DNA from: CAZADA01 sp964526675
GTDB taxonomy: Bacteria > Pseudomonadota > Alphaproteobacteria > Caulobacterales > Maricaulaceae
Length of the DNA: 64,000 nucleotides
Direction of reading: 5' to 3'
NCBI GenBank assembly: GCA_964526675.1
Contig: CAZGLY010000011.1
Span: 1 to 64,000 of the forward strand
A program made the position numbers and the translations under genes. Shown here one piece after another: positions 41,316 through 49,758 of this stretch. The notes under the pieces are model-generated. The model was not told the DNA's origin. It ran no database searches and worked only from the letters and a program-made list of their open reading frames with translations. How positions within the stretch are numbered: the first letter of the stretch is position 1; each line of letters opens with the position of its first letter.

Positions 41316-42071
41316 TCAGCCGACTGTGGCGCTGATCTCCTCGACCCAAGCGGGCACAACCGTCGTGGCGGGGCCGTAGCGCGCGTCGTCGAAGGCGGCG
41401 GCGCCGTCGCTGGGCTCCAGATTGAGTTCAAGGGTGCGGGCGCCGCGCGCTTTGGCTTCGAGGACAAAGCCCGCGGCCGGCCACACCGCGCCGCTGGTGC
41501 CGATGGCGACGAACACGTCAATTCGATCCAACGCGTCGGCGATGTCGTCGAGATAAAGCGGGATTTCGTTGAACCACACCACATGCGGGCGCATCACGCC
41601 GATGAGGCCGCAAGCCGGGCAGGCGGTCTCCAGGCTCAAGTCGCCGTCCCATGGCGAGATCGCGCCGCACCCATCGTCGCCGCGGCCGGCCGCGGCGACG
41701 CCGTCGCACCGGGCTTTGCGCAGCTCGCCATGCATGTGCACCACGGTGCGGGAACCCGCCCGCTCATGGAGGTCATCGATGTTTTGCGTCACCACCGTGA
41801 GCGCGCCGCCGGCGGCGGCGAGGCGCTGCTCGAGCGTCGCCAGCGCGTGGTGGGCGGCGTTGGGTTGGGTCGTCAGCAGGTCCCGCCGTCGCATGTTGTA
41901 GAACGCGTGGACTTGAACCGGATCGGTGGCGAAGCCCTCCGGCGTCGCGAGGGCGTAGGGATCAAACTTCGCCCAGACCCCGTCGCGATCGCGGAATGTG
42001 CCAAGCCCAGACTCAGCGGACACGCCGGCGCCGGTGAGCACAAGAATACGGGGCGCGCGCGGGCTGTTCAT
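41316..42071 (-). CDS. cobB: NAD-dependent protein deacylase, sirtuin
   Basis: This 251-residue class III sirtuin removes acyl groups from lysines using NAD. The NAD site GAGVSAESGLGTFRD, TQNIDDLHERAG and catalytic His in VHMHGEL are intact. A zinc site is formed by RCDGV, CGAISPW and CPACG cysteines. FYNMRRRDLL carries the Tyr and Arg (YxxR) that select succinyl and malonyl groups in class III enzymes, so desuccinylation is likely. It converges with the lactonase gene, ten bases apart. Confidence 0.94.
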   Translation of the reverse strand: MNSPRAPRILVLTGAGVSAESGLGTFRDRDGVWAKFDPYALATPEGFATDPVQVHAFYNMRRRDLLTTQPNAAHHALATLEQRLAAAGGALTVVTQNIDDLHERAGSRTVVHMHGELRKARCDGVAAAGRGDDGCGAISPWDGDLSLETACPACGLIGVMRPHVVWFNEIPLYLDDIADALDRIDVFVAIGTSGAVWPAAGFVLEAKARGARTLELNLEPSDGAAAFDDARYGPATTVVPAWVEEISATVG

Positions 42072-42101
42072 GCCCTGTGACAACCGCAGGCGGCGCGTCC
42101 G

Positions 42102-42138
42102 GTCAAGCCCGCCCCGTCAAACCCGCCCCGTCAAACCC
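42102..42138. repeat. Short tandem repeat, 14-base unit
   Basis: GTCAAGCCCGCCCC, GTCAAACCCGCCCC and a partial third GTCAAACCC follow each other directly in the gap upstream of cobB. The units differ by one base. Two and a half copies; possibly slippage-prone, and lies where the cobB promoter should be. Confidence 0.6.
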
Positions 42139-42144
42139 CCAAGG

Positions 42145-42203
42145 GACGCCCCGGCCAGCGCAGCGCGCCGGGCCGGGGCGTCTTCGGGGTTCGCCTTTTT
42201 TTT
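42145..42203 (+). terminator. Strong GC hairpin followed by T8
   Basis: GACGCCCCGGCC (42145-42156) pairs perfectly with GGCCGGGGCGTC (42171-42182) around 14 bases, followed after 13 bases by eight T (42196-42203). The 11-base arm ACGCCCCGGCC is the same as in the terminator at 48998. The T run is far from the stem for a classic terminator on plus, and the only plus gene upstream is beyond cobB. On the minus strand it would stop readthrough from the genes at 42237-43900 into cobB, but without an adjoining T run. Confidence 0.5.
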
Positions 42204-42236
42204 GGCTTTGCGCCATGTCTCGGCGCCGCGAGACCG

Positions 42237-42908
42237 CTACTCGGCCGGCTCCATCTCCGGCGCTTCGGCCTCCGGCGCGTCGCCGCCATCCCGCGCGTCC
42301 TCAATCACGTCGGCGATGACGCGGACATTGTTGATGCGCGCCTCAATCTTCTCCTCCACATCGAAGGAGGTGACCGACGCCAGCGCGATGGCGCGCTCGT
42401 AAATCACCGAGTTCGGGTCGATGCCCAGTTCGTCAAAGCGATCGAGCGCCGCCTCGCCAAACGCCGACAAGGAGTCCGCGATCGCTTCGGCGTCGGCCCG
42501 CTCCAGCCGCGCGACCACGCGGTCTTCGCGGGTGGTGTCGTTCAGAAGGTCGATCAAGGTTTGATAGTTCTCCTCAACCGCCGCCAGGCGCACCGCCACC
42601 TCATCGGCGGTGACCGTGGCCAAGCGTTCGGCGTAGTCGACCCGCAGAGAGTCCGGGCTCAGGCCCAACGCTTCGTACCGGTCGGCAAGGCGCGCGCCGC
42701 GCTCATTGAGGCGGGCCGCGAGTTCGGCTGGGTCGATTTGGTCCAAACGCGCCAAAATACGCTCTTGGCGTGCGGCGGCCCGTTCCGCAGCCCGCTCGGC
42801 GCGTTCCGCAATGCGCGCGGCGCGGTCGCTGGCTTGGGCGGACGCCGCCACTGGCGTGAGCGCGGCGACGAGGCCGGCGGCGCCGGCGAGGACGATCAGG
42901 TGTCTCAT
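42237..42908 (-). CDS. Exported helical protein of unknown function
   Basis: The protein has 223 residues. Signal peptide MRHLIVLAGAAGLVAALTPVAASAQ, then a heavily charged helical chain with ARIAERAERAAERAAARQERI repeats, DELGIDP-like and LLNDTTREDRVVARL segments, and an acidic tail EAEAPEMEPAE. No domain is recognised; a periplasmic coiled coil is likely. GAGAGA lies before the ATG at 42908, which fits the signal peptide better than the longer frame. It is downstream of an outer-membrane protein gene on the same strand, 86 bases apart. Confidence 0.7.
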   Translation of the reverse strand: MRHLIVLAGAAGLVAALTPVAASAQASDRAARIAERAERAAERAAARQERILARLDQIDPAELAARLNERGARLADRYEALGLSPDSLRVDYAERLATVTADEVAVRLAAVEENYQTLIDLLNDTTREDRVVARLERADAEAIADSLSAFGEAALDRFDELGIDPNSVIYERAIALASVTSFDVEEKIEARINNVRVIADVIEDARDGGDAPEAEAPEMEPAE

Positions 42909-42994
42909 CGGAGTTCTCTCTTCGTGTCCGGCGCCCCCCGCGGGCGCGTGCAACACTTCAACGCGCGCCCAGCGAGGCTCCGTCGCAGGCTGTG

Positions 42995-43900
42995 TCATGG
43001 CGTCAGCTGAATCGACAAGGACAGGCCGACGCCGTAGTCCGGGCTCGTTTCGGTGAACCCGGTGTAGCCGTAGCCGACCACGGCCACGCGGGGGTGGATC
43101 AGGTTTGTCACATACACGCCGGCTTCGATCGCGTCCTCGACATCGTCAATGGACGCTTGGCGGTAGTCCGCTTCAACCGAGTAGACCCAGGTCCGGCCCA
43201 GGTACCCGCCCACGCCTGCTTGGAGCGCCAGGGTGTTGTTGAATTCGGTGTCGTCGCTGTCGCCGCGAACGACATAACCCACGGTGCCGGTGGCGAAGAA
43301 ATCCATGCCCAAGGCTTGTTCCAAGGTCGCGCGGAAGCGCCCGTCGGCGGCGCCGGTGCTCAGGCCCTTGTCCTCGTCGCCGGTCGGCACTTTGACGCCG
43401 CTGGCGAGAACGAGCGACGTGTCGCCGTTGGGCCCGAGGGTGAAGCTGCGTCCGAGGGTGAGGATCAGATCGCTGAAACCAGAGACGGAGCCGTCGCCCT
43501 CCTCGCCGCCGCGCGACTCGCGCAAGCGACAGATCAGCCGATTGACGTTTTCCGGGAGCGCGCAGAACGCCTCAATCTGCTCGTCCGTGACGTCGCGGTC
43601 TCCGCCAAAGAAGCCCGAGCCGCCAAGACCGCCGACAACGTTCTCGCCGTCGAACACGCCTGGTCCGTCGATGGAGACGTAGGACGCCGCCGCCTGCAGC
43701 GACCAATCGCGCCATTTTGCGCGTCCGCTGACGGGAACCGCGATCAGCGTCGTTTCGTCGTCTAAGTCGAAGTCGCCGACGCTGTAGTCCACCCCGACGG
43801 CGGTTGACGTGCTGATGTTCTGGGCGGACGCCGCTGGCGCGACGCCCAGACAGATGAAGCCCGCCGCCGCGCAGACGGCGGCTGTGTGCGCGTGTGTCAT
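42995..43900 (-). CDS. Putative outer-membrane beta-barrel protein
   Basis: The protein has 301 residues. Signal peptide ends APAASAQ. The mature chain alternates strands and turns (VGVDYSVGDFDLDDETTLIAVPVSGRAKW, WSLQAAASYVSIDGPG, DLILTLGRSFTLGPNGDTSLVLASGVKVPTG in pieces), with Gly/Asp turns and final LSLSIQLTP, resembling transporter-type or DUF3187-like 12-strand barrels. Two cysteines in CALPEN and ICRLRES form a probable disulfide in a loop. GAGGGGGAG precedes the ATG, a strong site. Role unknown. Confidence 0.72.
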   Translation of the reverse strand: MTHAHTAAVCAAAGFICLGVAPAASAQNISTSTAVGVDYSVGDFDLDDETTLIAVPVSGRAKWRDWSLQAAASYVSIDGPGVFDGENVVGGLGGSGFFGGDRDVTDEQIEAFCALPENVNRLICRLRESRGGEEGDGSVSGFSDLILTLGRSFTLGPNGDTSLVLASGVKVPTGDEDKGLSTGAADGRFRATLEQALGMDFFATGTVGYVVRGDSDDTEFNNTLALQAGVGGYLGRTWVYSVEADYRQASIDDVEDAIEAGVYVTNLIHPRVAVVGYGYTGFTETSPDYGVGLSLSIQLTP

Positions 43901-44073
43901 GCATCTCCCCCTCGCCGGTCCCGCACCGACGGCTCGTTTGATTCCAGCCCACGCGTAAAACGCGGCGGCGGTCGAAACCCGTCGCGGCGATTGCACGCAG
44001 GCTTCGAGCCGGGCTGGACGCCGTGCGCGCGGTGTGGGACCGGGGCGGTGGCGCGGCGACCGTCGGAGGTGGG

Positions 44074-44547
44074 ATGCACCGGATCCTGTTTGTGTGTTTG
44101 GGCAACATCTGTCGATCCCCCACGGCGGAGGCCGTGTTTCGCGCGCGCGCGGAGGCGGCGGGCCTTTTGGTGCGCGCCGACAGCGCCGGGACAGGCGGTT
44201 GGCATGCGGGTCTGCCGCCGGATCCCCGGGCGATCGAGCACGCCGCGCTGCGCGGGTATGACCTGACGCGCCTTAGGGCTCGGGAGGTGACGCCGGACGA
44301 TTTTGTGGCGTTCGACCACGTCCTGGCTATGGACGCCTCAAACATCGACGCTTTGGACCGGCTGCGTCCGGCGTGGCGGCCGGAGGCGGCGCGGCCTCAG
44401 CTCCTCATGACGTATGCGCCTCATGCCGGCGCGGCGGAGGTTCCCGATCCCTACTACGCTGGGCCAGACGGGTTTGAGTTGGTGCTCGATTTGGTCGAAG
44501 CCGCCAGCGATGGTTTGATTGCGAGCCTTGGCGGCGCGGACGCGTGA
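44074..44547 (+). CDS. Low molecular weight protein-tyrosine phosphatase
   Basis: The 157-residue phosphatase has its active site loop CLGNICRS (Cys8-x5-Arg14) at the start, and the general acid in DPYYAG (Asp125). Matches the low-molecular-weight PTP family, near the YfkJ and Ptp branches. GGAGG lies before the ATG. It is cytosolic; substrate unknown. It runs away from the barrel gene and ends just before the terminator of the next minus-strand gene. Confidence 0.94.
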   Translation: MHRILFVCLGNICRSPTAEAVFRARAEAAGLLVRADSAGTGGWHAGLPPDPRAIEHAALRGYDLTRLRAREVTPDDFVAFDHVLAMDASNIDALDRLRPAWRPEAARPQLLMTYAPHAGAAEVPDPYYAGPDGFELVLDLVEAASDGLIASLGGADA

Positions 44548-44565
44548 CGGCGCCGTCGGCGCGAT

Positions 44566-44602
44566 AAAAATTGCCCACCCGCTCTCCGGAGAGCGGGTGG
44601 GC
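44566..44602 (-). terminator. Intrinsic terminator of the AlkP-like gene
   Basis: On the minus strand a perfect 15-base inverted repeat without loop insertion (44573-44602, core TCCGGA) is followed by AATTTTTA. Strong GC stem plus U tract, 37 bases after the stop codon of the gene at 44640-46088. On the plus strand it could also end the phosphatase gene, but there the T run is missing. Confidence 0.83.
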
Positions 44603-44639
44603 TTCGTCAAATTCGCGGGACTAAGTCCGTCTGGCCGGT

Positions 44640-46088
44640 CTACTCGGCGGCCACCGCCGCGCCGCCACCATGCAACGCGCCGTAGAGGGCGCGATCCATC
44701 TTCTCGACGTTGGGGTGGGCGATGCCGAAGTGGTCCACAATCAGACTGAAGACGTCGCGAAGCGGGAATTGCGCCGGCAGTTGACCTTTGCGGAACTTGT
44801 AATCGGAATAATAGCCGATGGGGTGGTGGTGCGTGTTTTTATATTGCGCCATCTCCACCAGCTTCCCGAAGTTCTCTTCCACGAGATTGCCACGCCGCAC
44901 CGCGAGGTTTTCGGGGATCGGCCGTGCGACCGGTTTGAGCTGCACGTAGATCGTGTCGCCCCGGTTCTCGGTGTAGAAAACTTGCGGGCCGCGGTTCATG
45001 GTGCGGACCGCGCGGTCGGCCGTCTCGACGTAGAAGATGTCCGGCGCGTCGATCGCTTCGATGCTCAGCACCATTTCCTCGCCGCGACGAGCTTCTTCTT
45101 CATTCTCAAACACCAGCACGAAATCTTCCGTCATCAGACGGTAGGTGTCTTTGAAGTCGATCCCCATCTTCTTCATGAACGGGGCCTGGTCATCGAGCCG
45201 ATAGTACCACGTCTCACGTTCATGCGGGTCTTGATGCAGTCCCGTGGCGACGATGATGCGGGCGCCAATATCAGCGGCGAGTTTTTCAACATCCGCCAAC
45301 ACGACGTCGTACGTTTTCAAAATGTCGTAGAGCGGATCTTCGCCCTCCGGCACATGCCAGGTCGGGTTTTTCTTGTCGCCTTTATAGCCCAGCGACGAGA
45401 ACAGATAGTGATGCTGAAGGTGCGCGCCGCCGTTCAGGAAGACCGTCGAGAAGTCCGGCTTCGACTTGCGCACCTGTGTGATGAACGCGTCGGCCAGCAA
45501 GCGGTCCGCCACAATCGCGCGCATCCACTTGTGACCCTTCAGCGCGTACCCGGTGGTCCCGCGGAGATACTCCGGGATCTCTTTCCAGCTCAGATTGCGC
45601 GCGCCGCCAAACGCCACCTTCATGAGGGAGCTGATGGATAGCTTGCCGCTTGCATAATCATCGGTGGCTTGTTTCAGCGCTTCATTGATCATTTGAACGC
45701 TGGCCGGCGCATCAATACGCGTGTCGGTCCAGGGGTCCGGCACCCAGAAGGCCGCGTTCTTCGTGGTGTTCTTTGAGTTAAAGGCCAAAATGGCGGCGAC
45801 GGAGTATCCGGCTTCTTCAACCACGTCATAGATCTGACGGTGGTCGGTATACACCATGTCCCCGAGGCGGAAGACCTTGTGGTCGGCATAGTCCATGCCA
45901 GTGTGCACGGTCGGCCACTGGATCCACGGGTTGGCCAGCTCGTGTTCGTCTTCCGAGGTTGTCTCGACGTACCCGTGCTCGGAAAACAACCGCGCAAAAT
46001 TCGGCAATTTTCCGGCGGCGATATACTCATCAATGTACGGGAAGTTCAGCTCATTGAGCTGCAGAAAGATTAGTTTTTCCGTAGCCAT
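44640..46088 (-). CDS. Alkaline-phosphatase-superfamily-like protein
   Basis: This 482-residue cytosolic protein has no signal peptide. The N-terminal strand and helix LIFLQLNELNFPYIDEYIAAG, GKLPNFARLFSEHGYVETT and the NPWIQWPTVHTGMDY segment resemble the type I phosphodiesterase/alkaline phosphatase fold, but the first metal ligand, normally Asp, appears as Asn in LNELN. Later ATGLHQDPHERETWY stands where SDHG would be, with GGAHLQHHYLF before it. Some metal ligands may be retained; activity is uncertain. Codon use is less GC-biased than its neighbours. It is monocistronic, with its own -10 box and terminator. Function unknown. Confidence 0.75.
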   Translation of the reverse strand: MATEKLIFLQLNELNFPYIDEYIAAGKLPNFARLFSEHGYVETTSEDEHELANPWIQWPTVHTGMDYADHKVFRLGDMVYTDHRQIYDVVEEAGYSVAAILAFNSKNTTKNAAFWVPDPWTDTRIDAPASVQMINEALKQATDDYASGKLSISSLMKVAFGGARNLSWKEIPEYLRGTTGYALKGHKWMRAIVADRLLADAFITQVRKSKPDFSTVFLNGGAHLQHHYLFSSLGYKGDKKNPTWHVPEGEDPLYDILKTYDVVLADVEKLAADIGARIIVATGLHQDPHERETWYYRLDDQAPFMKKMGIDFKDTYRLMTEDFVLVFENEEEARRGEEMVLSIEAIDAPDIFYVETADRAVRTMNRGPQVFYTENRGDTIYVQLKPVARPIPENLAVRRGNLVEENFGKLVEMAQYKNTHHHPIGYYSDYKFRKGQLPAQFPLRDVFSLIVDHFGIAHPNVEKMDRALYGALHGGGAAVAAE

Positions 46089-46110
46089 AGCGGCACCCCA
46101 CGCGAGAAAG

Positions 46111-46116
46111 ATTATA
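46111..46116 (-). promoter_or_regulatory. Consensus -10 box for the AlkP-like gene
   Basis: On the minus strand TATAAT lies 22 bases before the ATG, so the transcript would have a very short leader with a GGGG site. No good TTGACA is found 16-18 bases upstream, so a regulator or extended contacts may be needed. Perfect -10 boxes are rare in this GC-rich window. Confidence 0.5.
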
Positions 46117-46374
46117 CTTTAGCGGCGACATCCGATCGTCGGGCGCTGCCCCGGTGCTTAACGGCCGCGCTTCACCCCTCGGAGCCGCGTTTCTACGCGC
46201 TACCCACACCGCGCGCAAGCCAGCGAATCATGTGACAAATTTGTTAAGAAACGACATCGAAAAGAGTAAATTTGTCTCAGTCGAGGCCGATAAAGTACAG
46301 TTTTCGGGCCAAGCCGTTTGGCTATAGGCTGCCAGAGTTCGGGTCTCGTTTAGTGGTCGCTTTGGCGCCGCACT

Positions 46375-46911
46375 TTACGTCAACGGGTACTCCGCCTCTG
46401 CGACATATCGGCTCGGCCCTTTGCCCATCCAACTGGAATACAAGTGAAAGCGATCGACGACGAAGGGCTCGGCCTCGAAGCGCGCCAAACGTTGGGCGAA
46501 GCGGGCTGCGTCGTCGACGCCGGTTCCATGGCAATAGGCCAGTGTGACGTGAGGCGTGAACTTGCGTCCGTCCGCCGGCAGGCCGACCCGCCGCGCGGCG
46601 CGTTCGCAGTGGCCGGCGAGTGTCGCGAGGGCGTCGCTGAGATCGACGCCAACCCACAGCGCGCTGGGACGGGCCGCGCCAAACCAGCCTGCGCCGCGCA
46701 CCGCAAGGTCGAACGGCCCGGAGCGCACGCGCGCCAGCTCGTCGTCCAGAGACGCCGCGACATCTTCGGTGACCTCGCCGAAGAACCGCAGCGTGACGTG
46801 GAAGTTCTCCGGCGGCCGCCAGGCCGCGCCGCTCACGCCCCGCTGCACCGCGCGCAAGCGGGCGCGGATGTCCTCCGGAACCGGTATGGCGGCGAAGAGG
46901 CGTAAGCTCAT
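46375..46911 (-). CDS. thpR: RNA 2',3'-cyclic phosphodiesterase (2H family)
   Basis: The 178-residue 2H phosphoesterase has two HxT motifs, HVTLRF and HVTLAY, which hold the catalytic histidines; MSLRLFAAIPVP at the start and WRPPENFHVTLRFFGEV are typical of ThpR/LigT. It opens 2',3'-cyclic phosphates of RNA. The ATG is set by the conserved start. It runs in the same direction as the aldo/keto reductase upstream, 59 bases apart. Confidence 0.94.
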   Translation of the reverse strand: MSLRLFAAIPVPEDIRARLRAVQRGVSGAAWRPPENFHVTLRFFGEVTEDVAASLDDELARVRSGPFDLAVRGAGWFGAARPSALWVGVDLSDALATLAGHCERAARRVGLPADGRKFTPHVTLAYCHGTGVDDAARFAQRLARFEAEPFVVDRFHLYSSWMGKGPSRYVAEAEYPLT

Positions 46912-46970
46912 CGGGCGTTCGACCCACAGCTGGGGTGTTAGGCGGGGCTCCGCGGCGACGCCGCCGCCGG

Positions 46971-48020
46971 TCAGGGGGCCGGGGAGCGGGTGCGGGCGTG
47001 TTGAGCGTTGATTGCGGTCTCCAACGCATCCGGCCACTCCAGCGTGAACGCGTCAATGTTGCGGGCGAGTTGCGCCAGCGTGGTCGCTCCCGTGATGGTG
47101 GCCGTACAAAACGGGCGCGTGTCGCAGAAGCGCAGGGCCATCTGGGCCGGATCCCAGCCGTGTTCCAACGCGATGTCCACATAAGCGTTATGGCATGCGG
47201 CGGCGTCCGGCGCGCGCTCGTAGCGCGCCAAGAAGTCTGCGAACCTGTCCTTGCGCGACCCCGCAGGCCGAGCGCCGTCGCGATACTTGCCGGTCAGATA
47301 TCCCATCGCGAGAGGCGAGTAGGCGAGGAGGCCCACATCCTCGCGGAGCGCGGTCTCGGCGAGGCCGTATTCGAACACGCGGTTGTTCAGATTGTAGGCG
47401 TTTTGGATGCTGGCGATGCGCGGCCAGCCGCGCGTTTCGGCCAGCTTGAGAAACTGCATCACGCCCCAAGGGGTTTCGTTGGACACGCCAAGGGCGCGGA
47501 TCCGGCCTGCCTCGACGTGGCGTGCGAGCGCTTCCAACTGGTCCTCGAAGGGTGTGGCGTCGGCGATCGCGTAGTCTTCATAGGCGTAGTAGCCAAACCC
47601 TTCGACGCCGCGATCCGGCCAGTGCACGTGGTAGAGGTCGATGTAGTCGGTCTGGAGCCGGCGCAGGCTGCGCTCGACCGCGTCGTCGATTTGGGCGGGC
47701 GTGACGCGGGTGTGGCGGTTATCGCGCCGAAACCAATCCCGCTCGCTCGGGCCCATGACCTTGGTGGCCAACACGACCTGATCGCGCTTCCCTGACGCCT
47801 TGAACCAGCCGCCAATGCAGCGCTCCGTGCGGCCGCTGGTCTCCGCCCGCGCGGGCGCGGGATAGAGTTCTGCAGTGTCGAAGAAGCAAACGCCGCGCTC
47901 CACGGCGAGGTCCATCTGGGCTCGGGCTTCCGCCTCGGTGTTCTGCTCTCCCCAGGTCATGGTGCCCAAGCAGCAGCGGGACACCATGATGTCCGTGCGG
48001 CCGAGACGGCGTTTCTCCAT
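46971..48020 (-). CDS. Aldo/keto reductase (Tas-like)
   Basis: This 349-residue NADPH-dependent reductase has its catalytic tetrad in view: Asp and Tyr in FFDTAELYP, Lys in VVLATKVMGP and His in LYHVHWPDR. Start RRLGRTDIMVSRCCLGTMTWGEQNT is close to E. coli Tas and related AKRs with the MTWGxQN signature. The insertion after AELY (APARAETSGRTE) is shared by that group. Physiological substrate unknown. It precedes thpR on the same strand. Confidence 0.92.
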   Translation of the reverse strand: MEKRRLGRTDIMVSRCCLGTMTWGEQNTEAEARAQMDLAVERGVCFFDTAELYPAPARAETSGRTERCIGGWFKASGKRDQVVLATKVMGPSERDWFRRDNRHTRVTPAQIDDAVERSLRRLQTDYIDLYHVHWPDRGVEGFGYYAYEDYAIADATPFEDQLEALARHVEAGRIRALGVSNETPWGVMQFLKLAETRGWPRIASIQNAYNLNNRVFEYGLAETALREDVGLLAYSPLAMGYLTGKYRDGARPAGSRKDRFADFLARYERAPDAAACHNAYVDIALEHGWDPAQMALRFCDTRPFCTATITGATTLAQLARNIDAFTLEWPDALETAINAQHARTRSPAP

Positions 48021-48194
48021 AAGCCGAACTCCTGTGTCCGTCGGTGTGGCGCGCTGTGTGGCCGGCGCCGAAGGGCGTCAAGCGCGCCATCGCGACATGG
48101 TGTGCGTGGGTGGCGGTTTGTCTTGCGTTTTGTGGCTTTCGCTCCAATTTAAAGGTGTCCGGCGAAACGTCGTAGGAGCGAGTGGTAGAGGACG

Positions 48195-48965
48195 ATGAAC
48201 GACTTCAATCAAGCCTATGCGCGCGGCGGCGTTGCCCGCCCGATGGATATGGCCGCGGACGCCGGCCTGCGCGCGTTCATGCTCGGCGTGTACAACAAAA
48301 TGGGTTTGGGCCTGCTGTTGTCAGCCGTCTTGGCCTACGCGGTTGGCACGGTCCCGGAACTGACACAGCTCGTGTTCGGCACGCCGCTGCGCCTGGTGGT
48401 GCAGTGGGGACCGATCGGGCTCCTGTTCGGTTCGATGTTCTTTATGCGCAACCCGTCGCCTGCGGGTTCGGCGTTGCTGTATTGGTCGGTCGTGACGTTG
48501 ATCGGCATGGGCCTGGCGGTGTGGGTGTTCGCCGCGCAGACGGGCGCGGGCCTCAGCACCTATGGCGGGCGTGAACTGCAGGCGTCGTTCACAACGATCG
48601 CCCAGGCGTTCACCATGACGGCGGCGGCCTTCGGCGGCTTGTCTTTGTGGGGCTACACCACAAAGCGGAATTTGTCCGGCATCGGCTCATTCTTGATCAT
48701 GGGCATGATCGGCATGGTCGTGCTGGGGGTCATCAACATCTTCGTCGGCTCGAGCTTGCTGGAGCTGGGCATTCAGATCGCGGTGCTGGTGCTGATGGCC
48801 GGCGTGATCGCGTGGCAGACGCAAGGCTTGAAAGAGAGCTATTACGCGTACGCCAATGACGGTCGGTCCTTGGCGGTGATGACCAATTTCGGCGCGCTCA
48901 ACCTCTACATCGCGTTCATCAACATCTTCCAGATCTTGATGTCGCTGTTGGGATCGCGGGAGTAA
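48195..48965 (+). CDS. Bax inhibitor-1/YccA family membrane protein
   Basis: This 256-residue protein has seven hydrophobic helices. N-terminal GLRAFMLGVYNKMGLGLLLSAV, middle FTMTAAAFGGLSLWGYTTKRNLSGIGSFL and the end ALNLYIAFINIFQILMSLLGSRE match the BI-1 family (YbhL, YccA), possible calcium-leak channels or proteolysis modulators. AGAGGAC stands before the ATG. A strong terminator follows the stop, so it is monocistronic. Confidence 0.94.
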   Translation: MNDFNQAYARGGVARPMDMAADAGLRAFMLGVYNKMGLGLLLSAVLAYAVGTVPELTQLVFGTPLRLVVQWGPIGLLFGSMFFMRNPSPAGSALLYWSVVTLIGMGLAVWVFAAQTGAGLSTYGGRELQASFTTIAQAFTMTAAAFGGLSLWGYTTKRNLSGIGSFLIMGMIGMVVLGVINIFVGSSLLELGIQIAVLVLMAGVIAWQTQGLKESYYAYANDGRSLAVMTNFGALNLYIAFINIFQILMSLLGSRE

Positions 48966-48997
48966 CGCCGAGGCGTTAGCCCCCAGTCGCATGACGA

Positions 48998-49032
48998 GAC
49001 GCCCCGGCCTCACGGCCGGGGCGTTGCTTTTT
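48998..49032 (+). terminator. Intrinsic terminator of the BI-1 gene
   Basis: ACGCCCCGGCC (48999-49009) pairs with GGCCGGGGCGT (49014-49024) around TCAC, followed by TGCTTTTT. A textbook terminator, 33 bases after the stop. Its arms repeat those of the hairpin at 42145-42182. Confidence 0.9.
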
Positions 49033-49084
49033 GCGTCAACGCCTTTGTTGGGAGCGCGTCGGGAGCGGCGAGGCGCAGGACGCG

Positions 49085-49435
49085 TCAGCTGCGCACGACT
49101 TTCAGGAGCTTCCGCTCGAACACGCGCAGCACCGTCGCCAGATCGTGGCCGCGTTTCAGGATCTGACCCGTCTGAGTCATCACAGCGTAGGCGCCTTGGC
49201 GACGGGCCAGGGCCGGACGCTTCTCGACCGCGTAGAGCGGCCGCTCGCTGGCGTGGCGGTAGATGGAAAAAACCGCGCGGTCGCGCATCGCGTTGATCGC
49301 GTAGTCGCGCCATTCGCCCGCCGCGACCATCCGCCCATACACATTCAAAATGCGATCAAGCTCCCGGCGATGGAACCAGATCGGACCGCGGGCCGGCGAC
49401 GCGCCGTCCACCGCAGGATCCTCAGCACACTTCAT
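49085..49435 (-). CDS. DUF2794 family protein
   Basis: The 116-residue protein matches DUF2794 of alphaproteobacteria: FHRRELDRILNVYGRMVAAGEWRDYAIN, then DRAVFSIYRHASERPLYAVEK and TQTGQILKRGHDLATVLRVFERK. No function is known. GGGAGGACC stands directly before the ATG at 49435, which fixes the start. It converges with the BI-1 gene. Confidence 0.9.
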   Translation of the reverse strand: MKCAEDPAVDGASPARGPIWFHRRELDRILNVYGRMVAAGEWRDYAINAMRDRAVFSIYRHASERPLYAVEKRPALARRQGAYAVMTQTGQILKRGHDLATVLRVFERKLLKVVRS

Positions 49436-49758
49436 GGTCCTCCCACGCACCGCGGAACCATTCGGTTACATGTACGCACATCGAACCTTATACAGTATCA
49501 AAAGGCCAGCCGAGAGTCCGTGGCCGACGCGCCACGCCGTCACAAAATCATCCTCATTTGGCCCCGAACACGCCCCGACGTCAGGTGAGTCTGACGGTGT
49601 CGATCGGCGGTCAGCCGCGGATCCGGACCCAGACAGCCCCCAGCCCCCCGGGATGTGGCGACGTCGGTCGACACCCTCCTTATCTTGTTCTTAGTCCGTG
49701 GGTCCGCCATTAGTGCGGCGGCGCCGGCGCGCGCCTTGGCGCGAGGTTCGGCCTGGGC
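49436..49758. other. Divergent promoter region, DUF2794 and AEC transporter
   Basis: No gene is seen. The first 60 bases are AT-richer than the surroundings and include, on the minus strand, TATAAG and TTTTGATAC, a likely promoter for DUF2794 though without well-spaced -35. The rest is GC-rich with no hairpin that I trust. Short frames here have no ribosome sites. Confidence 0.4.

Noticed and set aside
44573..44602. The perfect 30-base palindrome as a protein operator or IS end
   Set aside because: The adjoining T run on the minus strand and its place right after a stop codon fit an intrinsic terminator.
46089..46374. A small gene in the AT-rich gap between the AlkP-like gene and thpR
   Set aside because: Frames are short and lack ribosome sites; the AT-rich part is better explained as promoter sequence.
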